Source: Anaerolineales bacterium UBA2232
GTDB lineage: Bacteria; Chloroflexota; Anaerolineae; UBA2200
Length of the DNA: 15,255 bases
NCBI GenBank assembly: GCA_002348045.1
Contig: DDYO01000022.1
Coordinates: forward strand, 63,353-78,607
Direction: 5' to 3'
A program made the translations under genes and the position numbers. Every line of letters starts with the position of its first letter. Positions within the stretch are counted from its first letter, which is position 1. The notes below the pieces were generated by a model. The model had not been told where the DNA came from and did no database searches. It saw nothing but the letters and a program-made list of their open reading frames with translations. This document shows, piece by piece, positions 7,336-13,395 of this stretch.

Positions 7336-7591
7336 GGGCTCGCCCATTCCTATCATTAACGCAAGTGAATTGGCGCAGTATTCGTACTGCTCGCGGAGCT
7401 GGTGGCTGGAGCGCGCGAAGGGCCTGCCCTCGACGCACAGGCGAGAGATGATGGCCGGTCGCCAAGCCCATCTCGTCCACGGCCTTGGTGTACACCGTTA
7501 CCTGTGGGCTCGGCGCTTGGGTGCTGCTCTGTGGGTGGCCGCTCTGGCGTCGGCAGGGATCGGTCTTTTCTTGCGATGGAGGGGCGGGTGA
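7328..7591 (+). CDS. N-terminal half of a Cas4/RecB-like nuclease with membrane helix
   Basis: The 87-residue protein begins with INASELAQYSYCSRSWWLERA, matching the start of Cas4-type PD-(D/E)XK nucleases (the Y-C-x-R-x-W/F motif, whose Cys is the first iron-sulfur ligand, here C21). GRQAHLVHG follows (H48/H51), the position of RecB motif I. Then, instead of the nuclease core, comes one hydrophobic segment (about 65-82) with Arg on both sides and the chain ends. The missing motifs appear in the gene at 8249. ATG 7328 overlaps the translin stop (ATGAGTAG), and the stop at 7589-7591 shares one base with the transpeptidase ATG, so translation is coupled on both sides. It is open and intact, with no sign of a recent frameshift. 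It could be an established small subunit rather than a remnant; activity would require the other half. Confidence 0.7.
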   Translation: MSRGSPIPIINASELAQYSYCSRSWWLERAKGLPSTHRREMMAGRQAHLVHGLGVHRYLWARRLGAALWVAALASAGIGLFLRWRGG

Positions 7592-8244
7592 TGAGCCGCT
7601 GGTGGATACTCCTCGCTGTCCTGGCAGTGAGCCTTGGGGGCTGTGTTCTAGATCCAGCCAGGACCCCGGCGACGGTGACCCAGACGGTCGCACCGTCGGT
7701 CACCAGTGCAGCGACCCGAACATCTACGCCGCCACCGTCGCTAACGGCAACGCCGCCGCCGACGGTGACCAAGACGCCAACCGCCACACCCACCATGACG
7801 GCCACGGCGACGCCAACGCCTGGGCCTGAAGCCAGGTACCCTCGGCTGATTCTCATTGACCAGGATACTCAGACCATGCACGTCTTTGAGAATGGCCAGA
7901 AGATTCGCACCGTCCCGGTGAGCACTGGCGATCCCAGCACCGTAGAGACCCACACGCCAGCATGGGAAGGTGAGGTGGGCTGGTATGTGGGAACCTTCTT
8001 TTCGTTTGGAACATACGCCGACCACGGCTGGTACCTCTTTGAGCACTATGGTTCGATGCTGATCCATGGCGCGCCGTACGTGCTGGAGGGCGAGACCAAG
8101 GTCTATCAGGAGTTGGATGCCCTGGGCCACCGGCCGGCATCTCACGGCTGCATCCGCTTGCCACCCGAGGAGATCGAGTGGTTTACGGCATGGAAGCCGA
8201 AAGGAGCTCATGTGATCATCTCCGAGCTGACGCGGGATCCGTGA
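7591..8244 (+). CDS. L,D-transpeptidase (YkuD) lipoprotein
   Basis: The 217-residue protein carries a lipoprotein signal (WWILLAVLAVSLGGC, lipobox L-G-G-C, lipidated C18). A Thr/Pro/Ala-rich linker of about 55 residues follows, low complexity, with the DNA repeat GACGGTGACC visible twice (near 7671 and 7759). A YkuD catalytic domain runs from about residue 83. The active-site signature is complete: H159 in MLIHGAPY and SHGCIRL with nucleophile C187 and R189. The family cross-links peptidoglycan or attaches proteins to it outside the membrane. ATG 7591 is preceded by GGAGG 8 bases upstream; the frame continues up to 7402 but that region is the neighbouring gene. It sits between the two nuclease-like halves, overlapping one by a base and ending 4 bases before the other. 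Function as a transpeptidase is well supported; its role in this operon is unknown. Confidence 0.93.
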   Translation: MSRWWILLAVLAVSLGGCVLDPARTPATVTQTVAPSVTSAATRTSTPPPSLTATPPPTVTKTPTATPTMTATATPTPGPEARYPRLILIDQDTQTMHVFENGQKIRTVPVSTGDPSTVETHTPAWEGEVGWYVGTFFSFGTYADHGWYLFEHYGSMLIHGAPYVLEGETKVYQELDALGHRPASHGCIRLPPEEIEWFTAWKPKGAHVIISELTRDP

Positions 8245-8248
8245 GCCG

Positions 8249-8773
8249 ATGCCGATATCGTGGCTTGTCTTGGCGAGCGTCTTGGGAATCGCCAGCTTGG
8301 TGGTCCTTTGGGTAAGCCGCCGGTGGCGATTGACAACTGGTCTGCCAGTGGGGCGGGTCGTGTACAGCGATGCAGGTGCCTGGCAGCATTGTGATCAAGC
8401 CCTGTTCTCGGCCCGACTGGGCCTGGCCGGCAAGCCTGACTATATCGTGCGAGAGAATGGGCAGCTGATCCCGGTTGAGGTAAAGCCAGGAAGAGATGCT
8501 TCTCAGCCGTACCGCAGCGACGTTCTACAGCTGGCCGCCTACTGCCTGCTGATCGAGGAGAAGACTTCCACCCTTCCCGGCTACGGCTATCTCAGGTATC
8601 GCCACGAAACCTTTCGCCTGGCATGGTCGGATGAACTACGGGCTCAGGTTCTCACTCAGCTTGCGCAGATGCGCGAGGACCTCGACGCCAGAGACGTGCT
8701 CCCCAATCATGCTGAGGTCCGGCGCTGTCGGAACTGTGGACATCGGGATCGCTGTCAGCGGCGGATCGGATAA
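8249..8773 (+). CDS. C-terminal catalytic half of a Cas4/RecB-like nuclease with membrane helix
   Basis: The 174-residue protein starts with one membrane helix (about 4-22) followed by RRWR, predicting N-outside, C-inside. The cytoplasmic part has the PD-(D/E)XK core: GKPDY (D64), VEVK (E77, K79) and QLAAY (Q94, Y98), then the C-terminal cluster C160-x2-C163-x5-C169. In Cas4 proteins three C-terminal cysteines and one N-terminal cysteine hold a 4Fe-4S cluster. The N-terminal cysteine and the motif I His are absent here but present in the 87-residue protein at 7328, so together they would make a full set. ATG 8249 lies 4 bases after the transpeptidase stop, with only a weak Shine-Dalgarno, so coupling is likely. 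No CRISPR array or cas1/cas2 is visible in the window. A nuclease/helper role in DNA processing is likely; substrate unknown. Confidence 0.8.
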   Translation: MPISWLVLASVLGIASLVVLWVSRRWRLTTGLPVGRVVYSDAGAWQHCDQALFSARLGLAGKPDYIVRENGQLIPVEVKPGRDASQPYRSDVLQLAAYCLLIEEKTSTLPGYGYLRYRHETFRLAWSDELRAQVLTQLAQMREDLDARDVLPNHAEVRRCRNCGHRDRCQRRIG

Positions 8774-8800
8774 CGTTTCTGCCCGCGGTTGCTCTATGGC

Positions 8801-8806
8801 TATAAT
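8801..8806 (+). promoter_or_regulatory. -10 element of a possible nadK-recN promoter
   Basis: A perfect TATAAT lies 64 bases upstream of the nadK start in the 96-base gap after the nuclease gene. The -35 region 17-18 bases upstream (around 8777-8783) matches consensus poorly, so the promoter may need an activator or may simply be chance. Confidence 0.45.
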
Positions 8807-8869
8807 GCGGATGGACAGTCGCCATCGTCTGCGACCGCAGTGATCCTGTAACAGCCCGCGAGGGGGAAT

Positions 8870-9691
8870 ATGAAGGTCATCGGCCTTGTGCATCAACCCA
8901 AGATTGCCGCATCCGACCCGCTGGCGGGCCGAGTACAGGGGTGGCTGGAGTCCAGGACGGTGGATGCTTGGCGCGCTGCGGTTGATGACAAGGACCGCAT
9001 CCGACGCCAAGCCTCGAGCTCGGACCTTCTGCTGACGTTTGGCGGTGACGGTACCATCGTGGCCGCAGCCCATCTTACTGCTGGCACCAACGTGCCGATC
9101 CTGGGCATCAACCTGGGACGCGTGGGATTCCTCACCGAAGTTGAGCCTGACGACGTATTTCTGCGGCTTGAGGCGGTTTTGGACGGGCGATTCTGGCTGG
9201 AAGAGCGGATGATGCTTCATGCCGAGCTGGTGCGGGATGGAAAGCTCGTGCGGAGCTTTGAGGCCCTCAACGACGTGGTGACCAGCCGTGGTCGGTTCGC
9301 AAGGATGCTGAGGATCGATGCACAGATCGACGGTCAGCATCTGACCACCTATTTCAGTGATGGCGTGATTGCCGCCACGCCCACGGGCTCCACGGCCTAT
9401 TCGCTGGCTGCAGGGGGGCCGATCCTGCACCCACAATTGCGCAACTTGGTCATCACGCCCATTGCCGCTCACCTGACGGTGGCCCAGTCCCTTGTGCTGC
9501 ATGCCGACGCTCGCGTTCAGCTGACCGTCCGAACCGGGCACGAGGCAGCGCTGACTGTGGATGGTCAGGAGGATGCTGAGCTTGGTGACGGAGATGTAGT
9601 CGTAGTCACTGCCAGCCCCAAATCCTGCCGGTTCGTGCGGACGGGGGAGACGAACTACTTCTACCGCACGCTTCTGGAAAAGCTGCGCTAG
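8870..9691 (+). CDS. nadK: NAD kinase
   Basis: NAD kinase phosphorylates NAD to NADP in the cytoplasm. The 273-residue protein has the diagnostic GGDGT motif (58-62) after LLLTF, the NLGRVGFLTEVEP segment, LNDVV, and the glycine-rich ATPTGSTAYSLAAGGPILHP block that binds NAD; VDGQ occurs near the C-terminus. Length and order are typical. ATG 8870 is preceded by AGGGGG at close spacing. The recN start follows 15 bases after the stop. The nadK-recN pairing is common in Gram-positive bacteria and Chloroflexota, so the two are likely one transcript. Nothing is missing or unusual. Confidence 0.97.
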   Translation: MKVIGLVHQPKIAASDPLAGRVQGWLESRTVDAWRAAVDDKDRIRRQASSSDLLLTFGGDGTIVAAAHLTAGTNVPILGINLGRVGFLTEVEPDDVFLRLEAVLDGRFWLEERMMLHAELVRDGKLVRSFEALNDVVTSRGRFARMLRIDAQIDGQHLTTYFSDGVIAATPTGSTAYSLAAGGPILHPQLRNLVITPIAAHLTVAQSLVLHADARVQLTVRTGHEAALTVDGQEDAELGDGDVVVVTASPKSCRFVRTGETNYFYRTLLEKLR

Positions 9692-9706
9692 GCGCGAGGG
9701 GGAACC

Positions 9707-11461
9707 GTGCTAGCCGAGTTGACGATTGACAACTTTGCCATCATCGACCATCTGCATGTGGTGTTGCCGGCGGGTTTCGTCGTTCTGACGGGCGAGACCG
9801 GTGCGGGCAAATCCATCATCATCGATGCAGTCAGTACTCTGTTGGGAGGCCGGGCTGAGGCTGACTGTGTGCGATCGGGCACGTATGGAGCTCGGGTGGA
9901 GGGCGTCTTTGTCCTCGCGCCGGCCTGCCACCTCGAATTGGCAGAGGTCCTTCTGGAACATGGCTTGGCAGATGAAGGTGAAACCCTCATTCTGACCCGC
10001 GAGATCAATCGTTCGGGACGGCATGTCTGTCGCGTCAATGGACGCGCGGTGACACTGACCATCTTTGCTCAGATCGGGGAGCGATTGATCGACATTCACG
10101 GCCAGGGTGAGCATCTCTCGCTGCTGCGAGTGAGGGAGCACCTGGGCTTCGTCGACCGCTATGCGGGATTGCAATCGGAGAGAGCCGCGGTTGCTGAGGG
10201 CGTCAAGGCTTTGCGGTCGGTGCGGGAGGAGCTGGCCCTGCTGAGGCAAGACGAGCGTGAGCTGGCGCGCCGCGCGGACCTGCTTCAGTATCAGGTGCGC
10301 GAGATCGAGGAAGCCTCCCTGGATCCATCTGAGGAGGAAGGTCTCCTGGCTGAGCGTCGGCTGCTGGTGAACTCGGAGCGCCTCCACGAATTGTCTGGTT
10401 CCGTCTTTGGCGCACTGGCGGGAGGCGAGGATCAAAGCGCAGCTTTGGACCTGGTGGCTGGAGCGCTGCATGACCTCGGCGAGCTGGCGAAACTGGACCC
10501 GCAGCTGGGGCCACAGAGACAGGTGGTGGAGGAAGCCTCGTACCAGCTCGATGATGTGGCTCGGAGCCTCAGGTCTTATCGCGATCGTATCGAGTTCAAC
10601 CCAACGCGGCTGCAAATGATTGATGATCGCCTTGACCTCCTGCGCAGTCTAAAGCGCAAGTATGGACCTTCGTTGGCCGACGTCCTTCGATTTGGCGTGG
10701 CGGCTAGCCGGGAGCTCGAAAGCCTGAGCCACAGCGAGGAGCGCATTGCCGAGCTGTTGGAAGAAGAAGCGCACCTGGTTTCACACGTTGGGGCGTTGGC
10801 GGCCGCCCTGTCCATGGCGCGATCGGAAGCGGCGCAGCGTTTGGCATCGGCCGTCGAGAGGGAGCTAGATGACCTGCAGATGGCTCAGGCGCGCTTCGTT
10901 GTTGATATCCGTCGGAGGGAAGACCCAAGCGGCCTGTCGGTGAATGACAAGCGGTACGCCTTTGACTCGACCGGCATCGATCACGTCGAGTTTCTGATCT
11001 CTCCCAATGTTGGCGAGCCGCCCAAAGCAATGGTCAAGATCGCCTCGGGCGGCGAAACGTCGCGGTTGATGCTAGCCATGAAAGCAGTACTTGCAGCTGC
11101 TGACCCGGTGCCCACCCTGATCTTTGACGAAATCGACCAGGGAATCGGTGGACGGGTGGGCGGTATCGTGGGGACCAAGCTCTGGTCGTTGACCCCGGGT
11201 CACCAGGTCCTGTGCATAACGCATTTGCCCCAGTTAGCAGCATATGCGGATTGCCACTGGAAGGTGGACAAGGAGGAGCGCGAGGGCCGCACAGTGACCC
11301 GCGTGCATATCCTGGAAGAGGCGAGCCGACTTGAAGAGCTGGGGGCTATGGTGGGTGGTCCCGATGGTAAGGCGCGGCGACAGAGCGTCGCGGAGATGTA
11401 CCGAGAAACCCTTCAGATCAAGGGAGCCCTTCGAGATACCCAGTCAATCGGGCGGCCGTGA
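9707..11461 (+). CDS. recN: DNA repair protein RecN
   Basis: RecN is an SMC-like ATPase acting early in double-strand break repair. The 584-residue protein has the N-terminal Walker A GETGAGKS (29-36), the Q-loop region IDIHGQGEHLSLL, and a coiled-coil-rich middle with frequent EEL/RRADLLQ patterns (about 160-370). The ABC signature SGGETSRLMLAMKAVL is near 447 and Walker B TLIFDEIDQGIGG near 470, followed by CITHLPQLAAYAD. Length is close to the usual 550-580. GTG 9707 has AGGGGG about 6 bases upstream. It follows nadK closely and ends 40 bases before the convergent galT stop; no strong terminator hairpin is seen between them. RecN is typically LexA-controlled, but I saw no clear SOS box here. 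Confidence 0.97.
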   Translation: MLAELTIDNFAIIDHLHVVLPAGFVVLTGETGAGKSIIIDAVSTLLGGRAEADCVRSGTYGARVEGVFVLAPACHLELAEVLLEHGLADEGETLILTREINRSGRHVCRVNGRAVTLTIFAQIGERLIDIHGQGEHLSLLRVREHLGFVDRYAGLQSERAAVAEGVKALRSVREELALLRQDERELARRADLLQYQVREIEEASLDPSEEEGLLAERRLLVNSERLHELSGSVFGALAGGEDQSAALDLVAGALHDLGELAKLDPQLGPQRQVVEEASYQLDDVARSLRSYRDRIEFNPTRLQMIDDRLDLLRSLKRKYGPSLADVLRFGVAASRELESLSHSEERIAELLEEEAHLVSHVGALAAALSMARSEAAQRLASAVERELDDLQMAQARFVVDIRRREDPSGLSVNDKRYAFDSTGIDHVEFLISPNVGEPPKAMVKIASGGETSRLMLAMKAVLAAADPVPTLIFDEIDQGIGGRVGGIVGTKLWSLTPGHQVLCITHLPQLAAYADCHWKVDKEEREGRTVTRVHILEEASRLEELGAMVGGPDGKARRQSVAEMYRETLQIKGALRDTQSIGRP

Positions 11462-11501
11462 GCATCATGAGCCCGCGACCAAGCCTCTTGTCCCCACGAT
11501 T

Positions 11502-12554
11502 TCAAGAGCTGGACGCGATCTGACGCAGTTGTTGGGCAGCTTGTTCGGGAGTCAGGTCACGCTGTGGCTCAGCCAGCATCTCATATCCCACCATGAACTT
11601 GCGCACCGTTGCCGAGCGCAACAGCGGCGGATAGAAATGGGCGTGCAGGTGCCATTCGAGATGCTCGCTCCCATCCGTTGGCTGCTGATGAAAGCCCATG
11701 GAGTATGGGAAGGACACACCAAACAAAGCATCATACCGGCGCGTGAGTTGTCCAAGGATGTCGGCCAAGGAGCAGCGTTCCGATTCGCTGAGAGCGGCGA
11801 GAGAGGTGATGTGGCGGCGAGGGAGCAATAGAGTCTCAAAGGGCCATACGGCCCAGAAGGGCACTATGACGAGGAAGTGATCATTCTCCATCACCGTACG
11901 CTTGCCCACGGCGATTTCGCTGGCGACATAGTCGCATAGCAGACAGCTGCCTTGACAGCACCGGTACTCCTGCTGCGCCTCTTGCTCCCGTGCGGCGATC
12001 GTTGGGATGCTCTCGGTCGCCCAGATTTGGCCATGGGGATGAGGATTGGAGCACCCCATGACCTCTCCCTTGTTCTCAAAGACCTGAACGTAGCCGATGA
12101 AAGGCATCGCGCTCAATTCGATGTACTGAGCGATCCAGGCGTCAACGATGGGACGGAGCTGGCTCGCTGTCAAGTGTGCCATTGTCAGATCGTGGCGCGG
12201 TGTATAGCACATGACCCGGCAGATGCCTGCCTCGGGCTGAGCACACGTGGCGGATCGCGGTGACACTTTGGCGGTTTGGCTAGCCGGGTGGGGCGGCAGA
12301 AGGGCAGCAAAGTCGTTGTCGAATACGAATACGTCCTGATAGGTGGGATTGCGGTCTCCGCTTGCGCGCACGTTACCCGGGCACAGGTAGCAATCCGTGT
12401 CGTAGGCAGGGCGATCTTTGGACGGTGTTCTCTCGACCTGACCTTGCCATGGTCGGTCCATCCGGTGGGGTGACACCAACACCCACTCGTTCAGCAGAGG
12501 ATTGAGGCGGCGGTGGGCGCCCACCGCCGGCAGCACGAAATGGGATTCGGGCAC
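11502..12554 (-). CDS. galT: Galactose-1-phosphate uridylyltransferase
   Basis: GalT exchanges UDP between UDP-glucose and galactose-1-phosphate in the Leloir pathway. The 350-residue protein has the HIT-superfamily fold signatures: an N-terminal [21 protein letters not shown], zinc ligands C55 and C58 (CYLC), H121 in PRHD, and the active-site triad motif H172-P-H174-G-Q with H174 as the nucleophile. The second half contains [17 protein letters not shown] and the [12 protein letters not shown] motif. The GTG at 12554 is used; GGAAAG about 10-13 bases upstream is a weak ribosome site, and a later GTG is possible. A promoter lies at 12586-12615. It is convergent with recN, and no other galactose gene is adjacent, though a sugar ABC transporter lies about 1 kb away on the other strand. 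Confidence 0.95.
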   Translation of the reverse strand: MPESHFVLPAVGAHRRLNPLLNEWVLVSPHRMDRPWQGQVERTPSKDRPAYDTDCYLCPGNVRASGDRNPTYQDVFVFDNDFAALLPPHPASQTAKVSPRSATCAQPEAGICRVMCYTPRHDLTMAHLTASQLRPIVDAWIAQYIELSAMPFIGYVQVFENKGEVMGCSNPHPHGQIWATESIPTIAAREQEAQQEYRCCQGSCLLCDYVASEIAVGKRTVMENDHFLVIVPFWAVWPFETLLLPRRHITSLAALSESERCSLADILGQLTRRYDALFGVSFPYSMGFHQQPTDGSEHLEWHLHAHFYPPLLRSATVRKFMVGYEMLAEPQRDLTPEQAAQQLRQIASSS

Positions 12555-12585
12555 GTCGTCACCGCTTTCCAGAGTTGGTCCGTCT

Positions 12586-12615
12586 ATTATGAAGCCGCTG
12601 AGGTCACCGGAGCAA
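12586..12615 (-). promoter_or_regulatory. Promoter of galT
   Basis: On the minus strand TTGCTC (12615-12610), an 18-base spacer and CATAAT (12591-12586) lie about 32 bases before the GTG start. Both boxes differ modestly from consensus. It is divergent from the tRNA-Pro promoter. Confidence 0.55.
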
Positions 12616-12642
12616 ATGCGCGTTGGGCAGTGTTGTGACGAT

Positions 12643-12672
12643 TTGCCAAAAAACGAACGAGTATACTATACT
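12643..12672 (+). promoter_or_regulatory. Promoter of tRNA-Pro with overlapping palindrome
   Basis: TTGCCA (12643-12648), 18 bases, then TATACT (12667-12672) lie just before the tRNA at 12683. The -10 is embedded in the perfect palindrome GAGTAT-ACT-ATACTC, which also contains a second TATACT at 12662-12667 and a TATAGT on the other strand. Confidence 0.65.
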
Positions 12673-12682
12673 CACTGCTGCT

Positions 12683-12756
12683 CGGGGCGTAGCGCAGTCC
12701 GGTAGCGCACTTGAATGGGGTTCAAGTGGTCCGCGGTTCAAATCCGCGCGCCCCGA
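12683..12756 (+). tRNA. tRNA-Pro(GGG)
   Basis: A full cloverleaf can be drawn: acceptor CGGGGCG (12683-12689) with CGCCCCG (12749-12755); D stem GCGC/GCGC; anticodon stem CTTGA/TCAAG around loop ATGGGGT, giving anticodon GGG at 12717-12719; 5-base variable loop TGGTC; T stem CGCGG/CCGCG with loop TTCAAAT; discriminator A at 12756. The next bases are CTA, so the CCA end is not encoded. GGG reads CCC/CCU proline codons. The prolyl-tRNA synthetase gene is about 8 kb away. Confidence 0.96.
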
Positions 12757-12842
12757 CTAATGTGGTTCGAACACGCGGTCGCTGCTGTCTGTTTTGGCGC
12801 CGTCGTCCCCCATGCTTGGCCTCATGCTAGGGCGCCTGCGAC
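12757..12842. other. Spacer after tRNA-Pro
   Basis: No gene is visible. GGCGCC occurs twice (near 12797 and 12832) and CATGC twice; because GGCGCC is self-complementary the two copies could pair, and a TTTT run lies at 12790-12799. A tRNA terminator is possible but not clear. Confidence 0.35.
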
Positions 12843-12871
12843 TTGACAGCGCCGGTCGTGTGTGCTAGAAT
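12843..12871 (+). promoter_or_regulatory. Near-consensus promoter of a candidate RNA gene
   Basis: TTGACA (12843-12848, perfect), exactly 17 bases, then TAGAAT (12866-12871, 5 of 6). It is the best promoter of the window after that of nusA. A start near 12878 would transcribe a region without a convincing protein gene. Confidence 0.8.
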
Positions 12872-12877
12872 CGCCGC

Positions 12878-13105
12878 CAATCTGACGCCGGTAGGGCGGC
12901 TTGGGCTCTTAAGGCGTCTTGGAGAATTCAGGGCGAAAGCACGGGTCACTGCGCGGTGACAAGGAATCTCACTATTCAGCTACCTGTACCAGTGTGGGCG
13001 CGGAGGAGCTGCATTTGTATTGACGAATGAACAGCCGGAAGGGTATGAACGGAGGGACGGTTGCAGACCGTGGTCCTCCTGCGTCTCCCTCTCCGGCCGT
13101 TTTTA
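12878..13105 (+). ncRNA. Candidate structured noncoding RNA, family not recognised
   Basis: Between a strong promoter and a strong terminator, about 228 bases hold no convincing coding frame but several stems. GTCAC/GTGAC occurs at 12945-12960. GCTG-CATTTGT, loop ATTG, ACGAATG-AA-CAGC occurs at 13008-13035 (11 pairs including one wobble, AA bulge). A long terminator hairpin follows at 13030-13101. The sequence GCCGGTAGGG (12887-12896) near the 5' end nearly repeats GCCGGAAGGG (13034-13043) and could also pair with the terminator 3' arm, giving either a closed 5'-3' fold or a switch. I compared it by eye with tmRNA, SRP RNA, RNase P RNA, 6S RNA and common riboswitch signatures and recognised none. 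It could be a stand-alone RNA or an attenuator leader for the ABC operon downstream. Confidence 0.5.
13030..13105 (+). terminator. Long bipartite intrinsic terminator
   Basis: The outer stem pairs GCCGGA-AGGG (13034-13043) with CCCT-C-TCCGGC (13087-13097), 10 pairs with one bulged C, and A/A/C outside can extend to 13101. The inner stem pairs GGAGGG and ACGGT (13051-13061) with ACCGT-GG-TCCTCC (13067-13079) around loop TGCAG. A TTTTT run follows from 13100. The long arms make this more elaborate than a minimal terminator. Confidence 0.8.
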
Positions 13106-13136
13106 TTGCCAGAAGGCTGGTCTGGGATGCTATACT
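13106..13136 (+). promoter_or_regulatory. Possible promoter of the ABC transporter operon
   Basis: TTGCCA (13106-13111) and TATACT (13131-13136) are separated by 19 bases, longer than ideal. It immediately follows the T-tract of the terminator, as expected for a new transcription unit. A start near 13143 would give a leader of about 250 bases. Confidence 0.5.
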
Positions 13137-13142
13137 GCAAAT

Positions 13143-13395
13143 GAGATCGTGTGGAAGGAGGTGACTGGTGTATGGTGAGTCACGAGGAGCTTGATTCAGC
13201 GAGACGACAGGTAGCTCCTCGGGGGACGAAGTAGACCAGTTGTGGTGGCCCTCATGGGCCACAGGGCGTATGCAGAGTTGAGCCGCGCCAACTCTGACCA
13301 AAGTAATGTGGCCGGCTTTAGAGACACGATTTGCAGGGAACGCGGCAGCGCCGTGACGTCTAGCTAGGAACGCAATATCGGATAGGAGAGGATCA
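13143..13395 (+). promoter_or_regulatory. Highly structured 5' leader of the ABC operon (riboswitch-like, unassigned)
   Basis: Consecutive perfect or near-perfect stems fill this leader: GTGACT/AGTCAC (13161-13183); CGAGGAGCT/AGCTCCTCG (13183-13221, 9 bp); GTGGCCC-TCAT-GGGCCAC (13245-13262); CAGAGTTG/CAACTCTG (13273-13296, 8 bp); CGCGGC-AGC-GCCGTG (13341-13355). Two alternatives exclude some of these: ACTGGT (13164-13169) fully matches ACCAGT (13235-13240), enclosing the 9-bp stem; and GGCCACA (13257-13263) fully matches TGTGGCC (13307-13313), enclosing the 8-bp stem. This mix of nested and exclusive helices is typical of a regulatory RNA. No T-tract follows, so control, if any, would be on translation or by processing. 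No known riboswitch signature was recognised. Confidence 0.55.
13172..13234 (+). CDS. Possible 20-residue leader peptide
   Basis: AAGGAGGTGA (13155-13164), a near-perfect complement of the 16S tail, lies 10 bases before ATG 13172. The frame reads MVSHEELDSARRQ and ends with TAG at 13232-13234, giving 20 residues, charged and without a signal or an amino-acid run that would suggest attenuation by starvation. A GTG at 13168 in another frame gives 8 residues. The ATG lies in the loop of the GTGACT/AGTCAC stem. The strong ribosome site is the main support; the dense RNA structure of the region argues that the site could instead be part of an RNA fold. Confidence 0.35.
   Translation: MVSHEELDSARRQVAPRGTK

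Noticed and set aside
7402..7590. N-terminal extension of the transpeptidase frame
   Set aside because: A lipoprotein signal begins at ATG 7591 with a good ribosome site; the upstream part lies in the small nuclease-half gene.
6469..8869. CRISPR array or other cas genes near the Cas4-like proteins
   Set aside because: No regularly spaced repeats and no cas1, cas2 or effector gene are visible anywhere in the window.
8636..9541. 301-codon minus-strand frame across nuclease end and nadK
   Set aside because: Antisense to a clear nadK and to the Cas4-like gene end; no recognisable domain.
9710..10615. 301-codon minus-strand frame in recN
   Set aside because: Antisense to a well-supported recN; high-GC shadow frame.
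13020..13179. Plus-strand frame of about 50 codons from TTG 13020
   Set aside because: It runs through the strong terminator hairpin and T-tract and into the next promoter, so it is unlikely to be translated.
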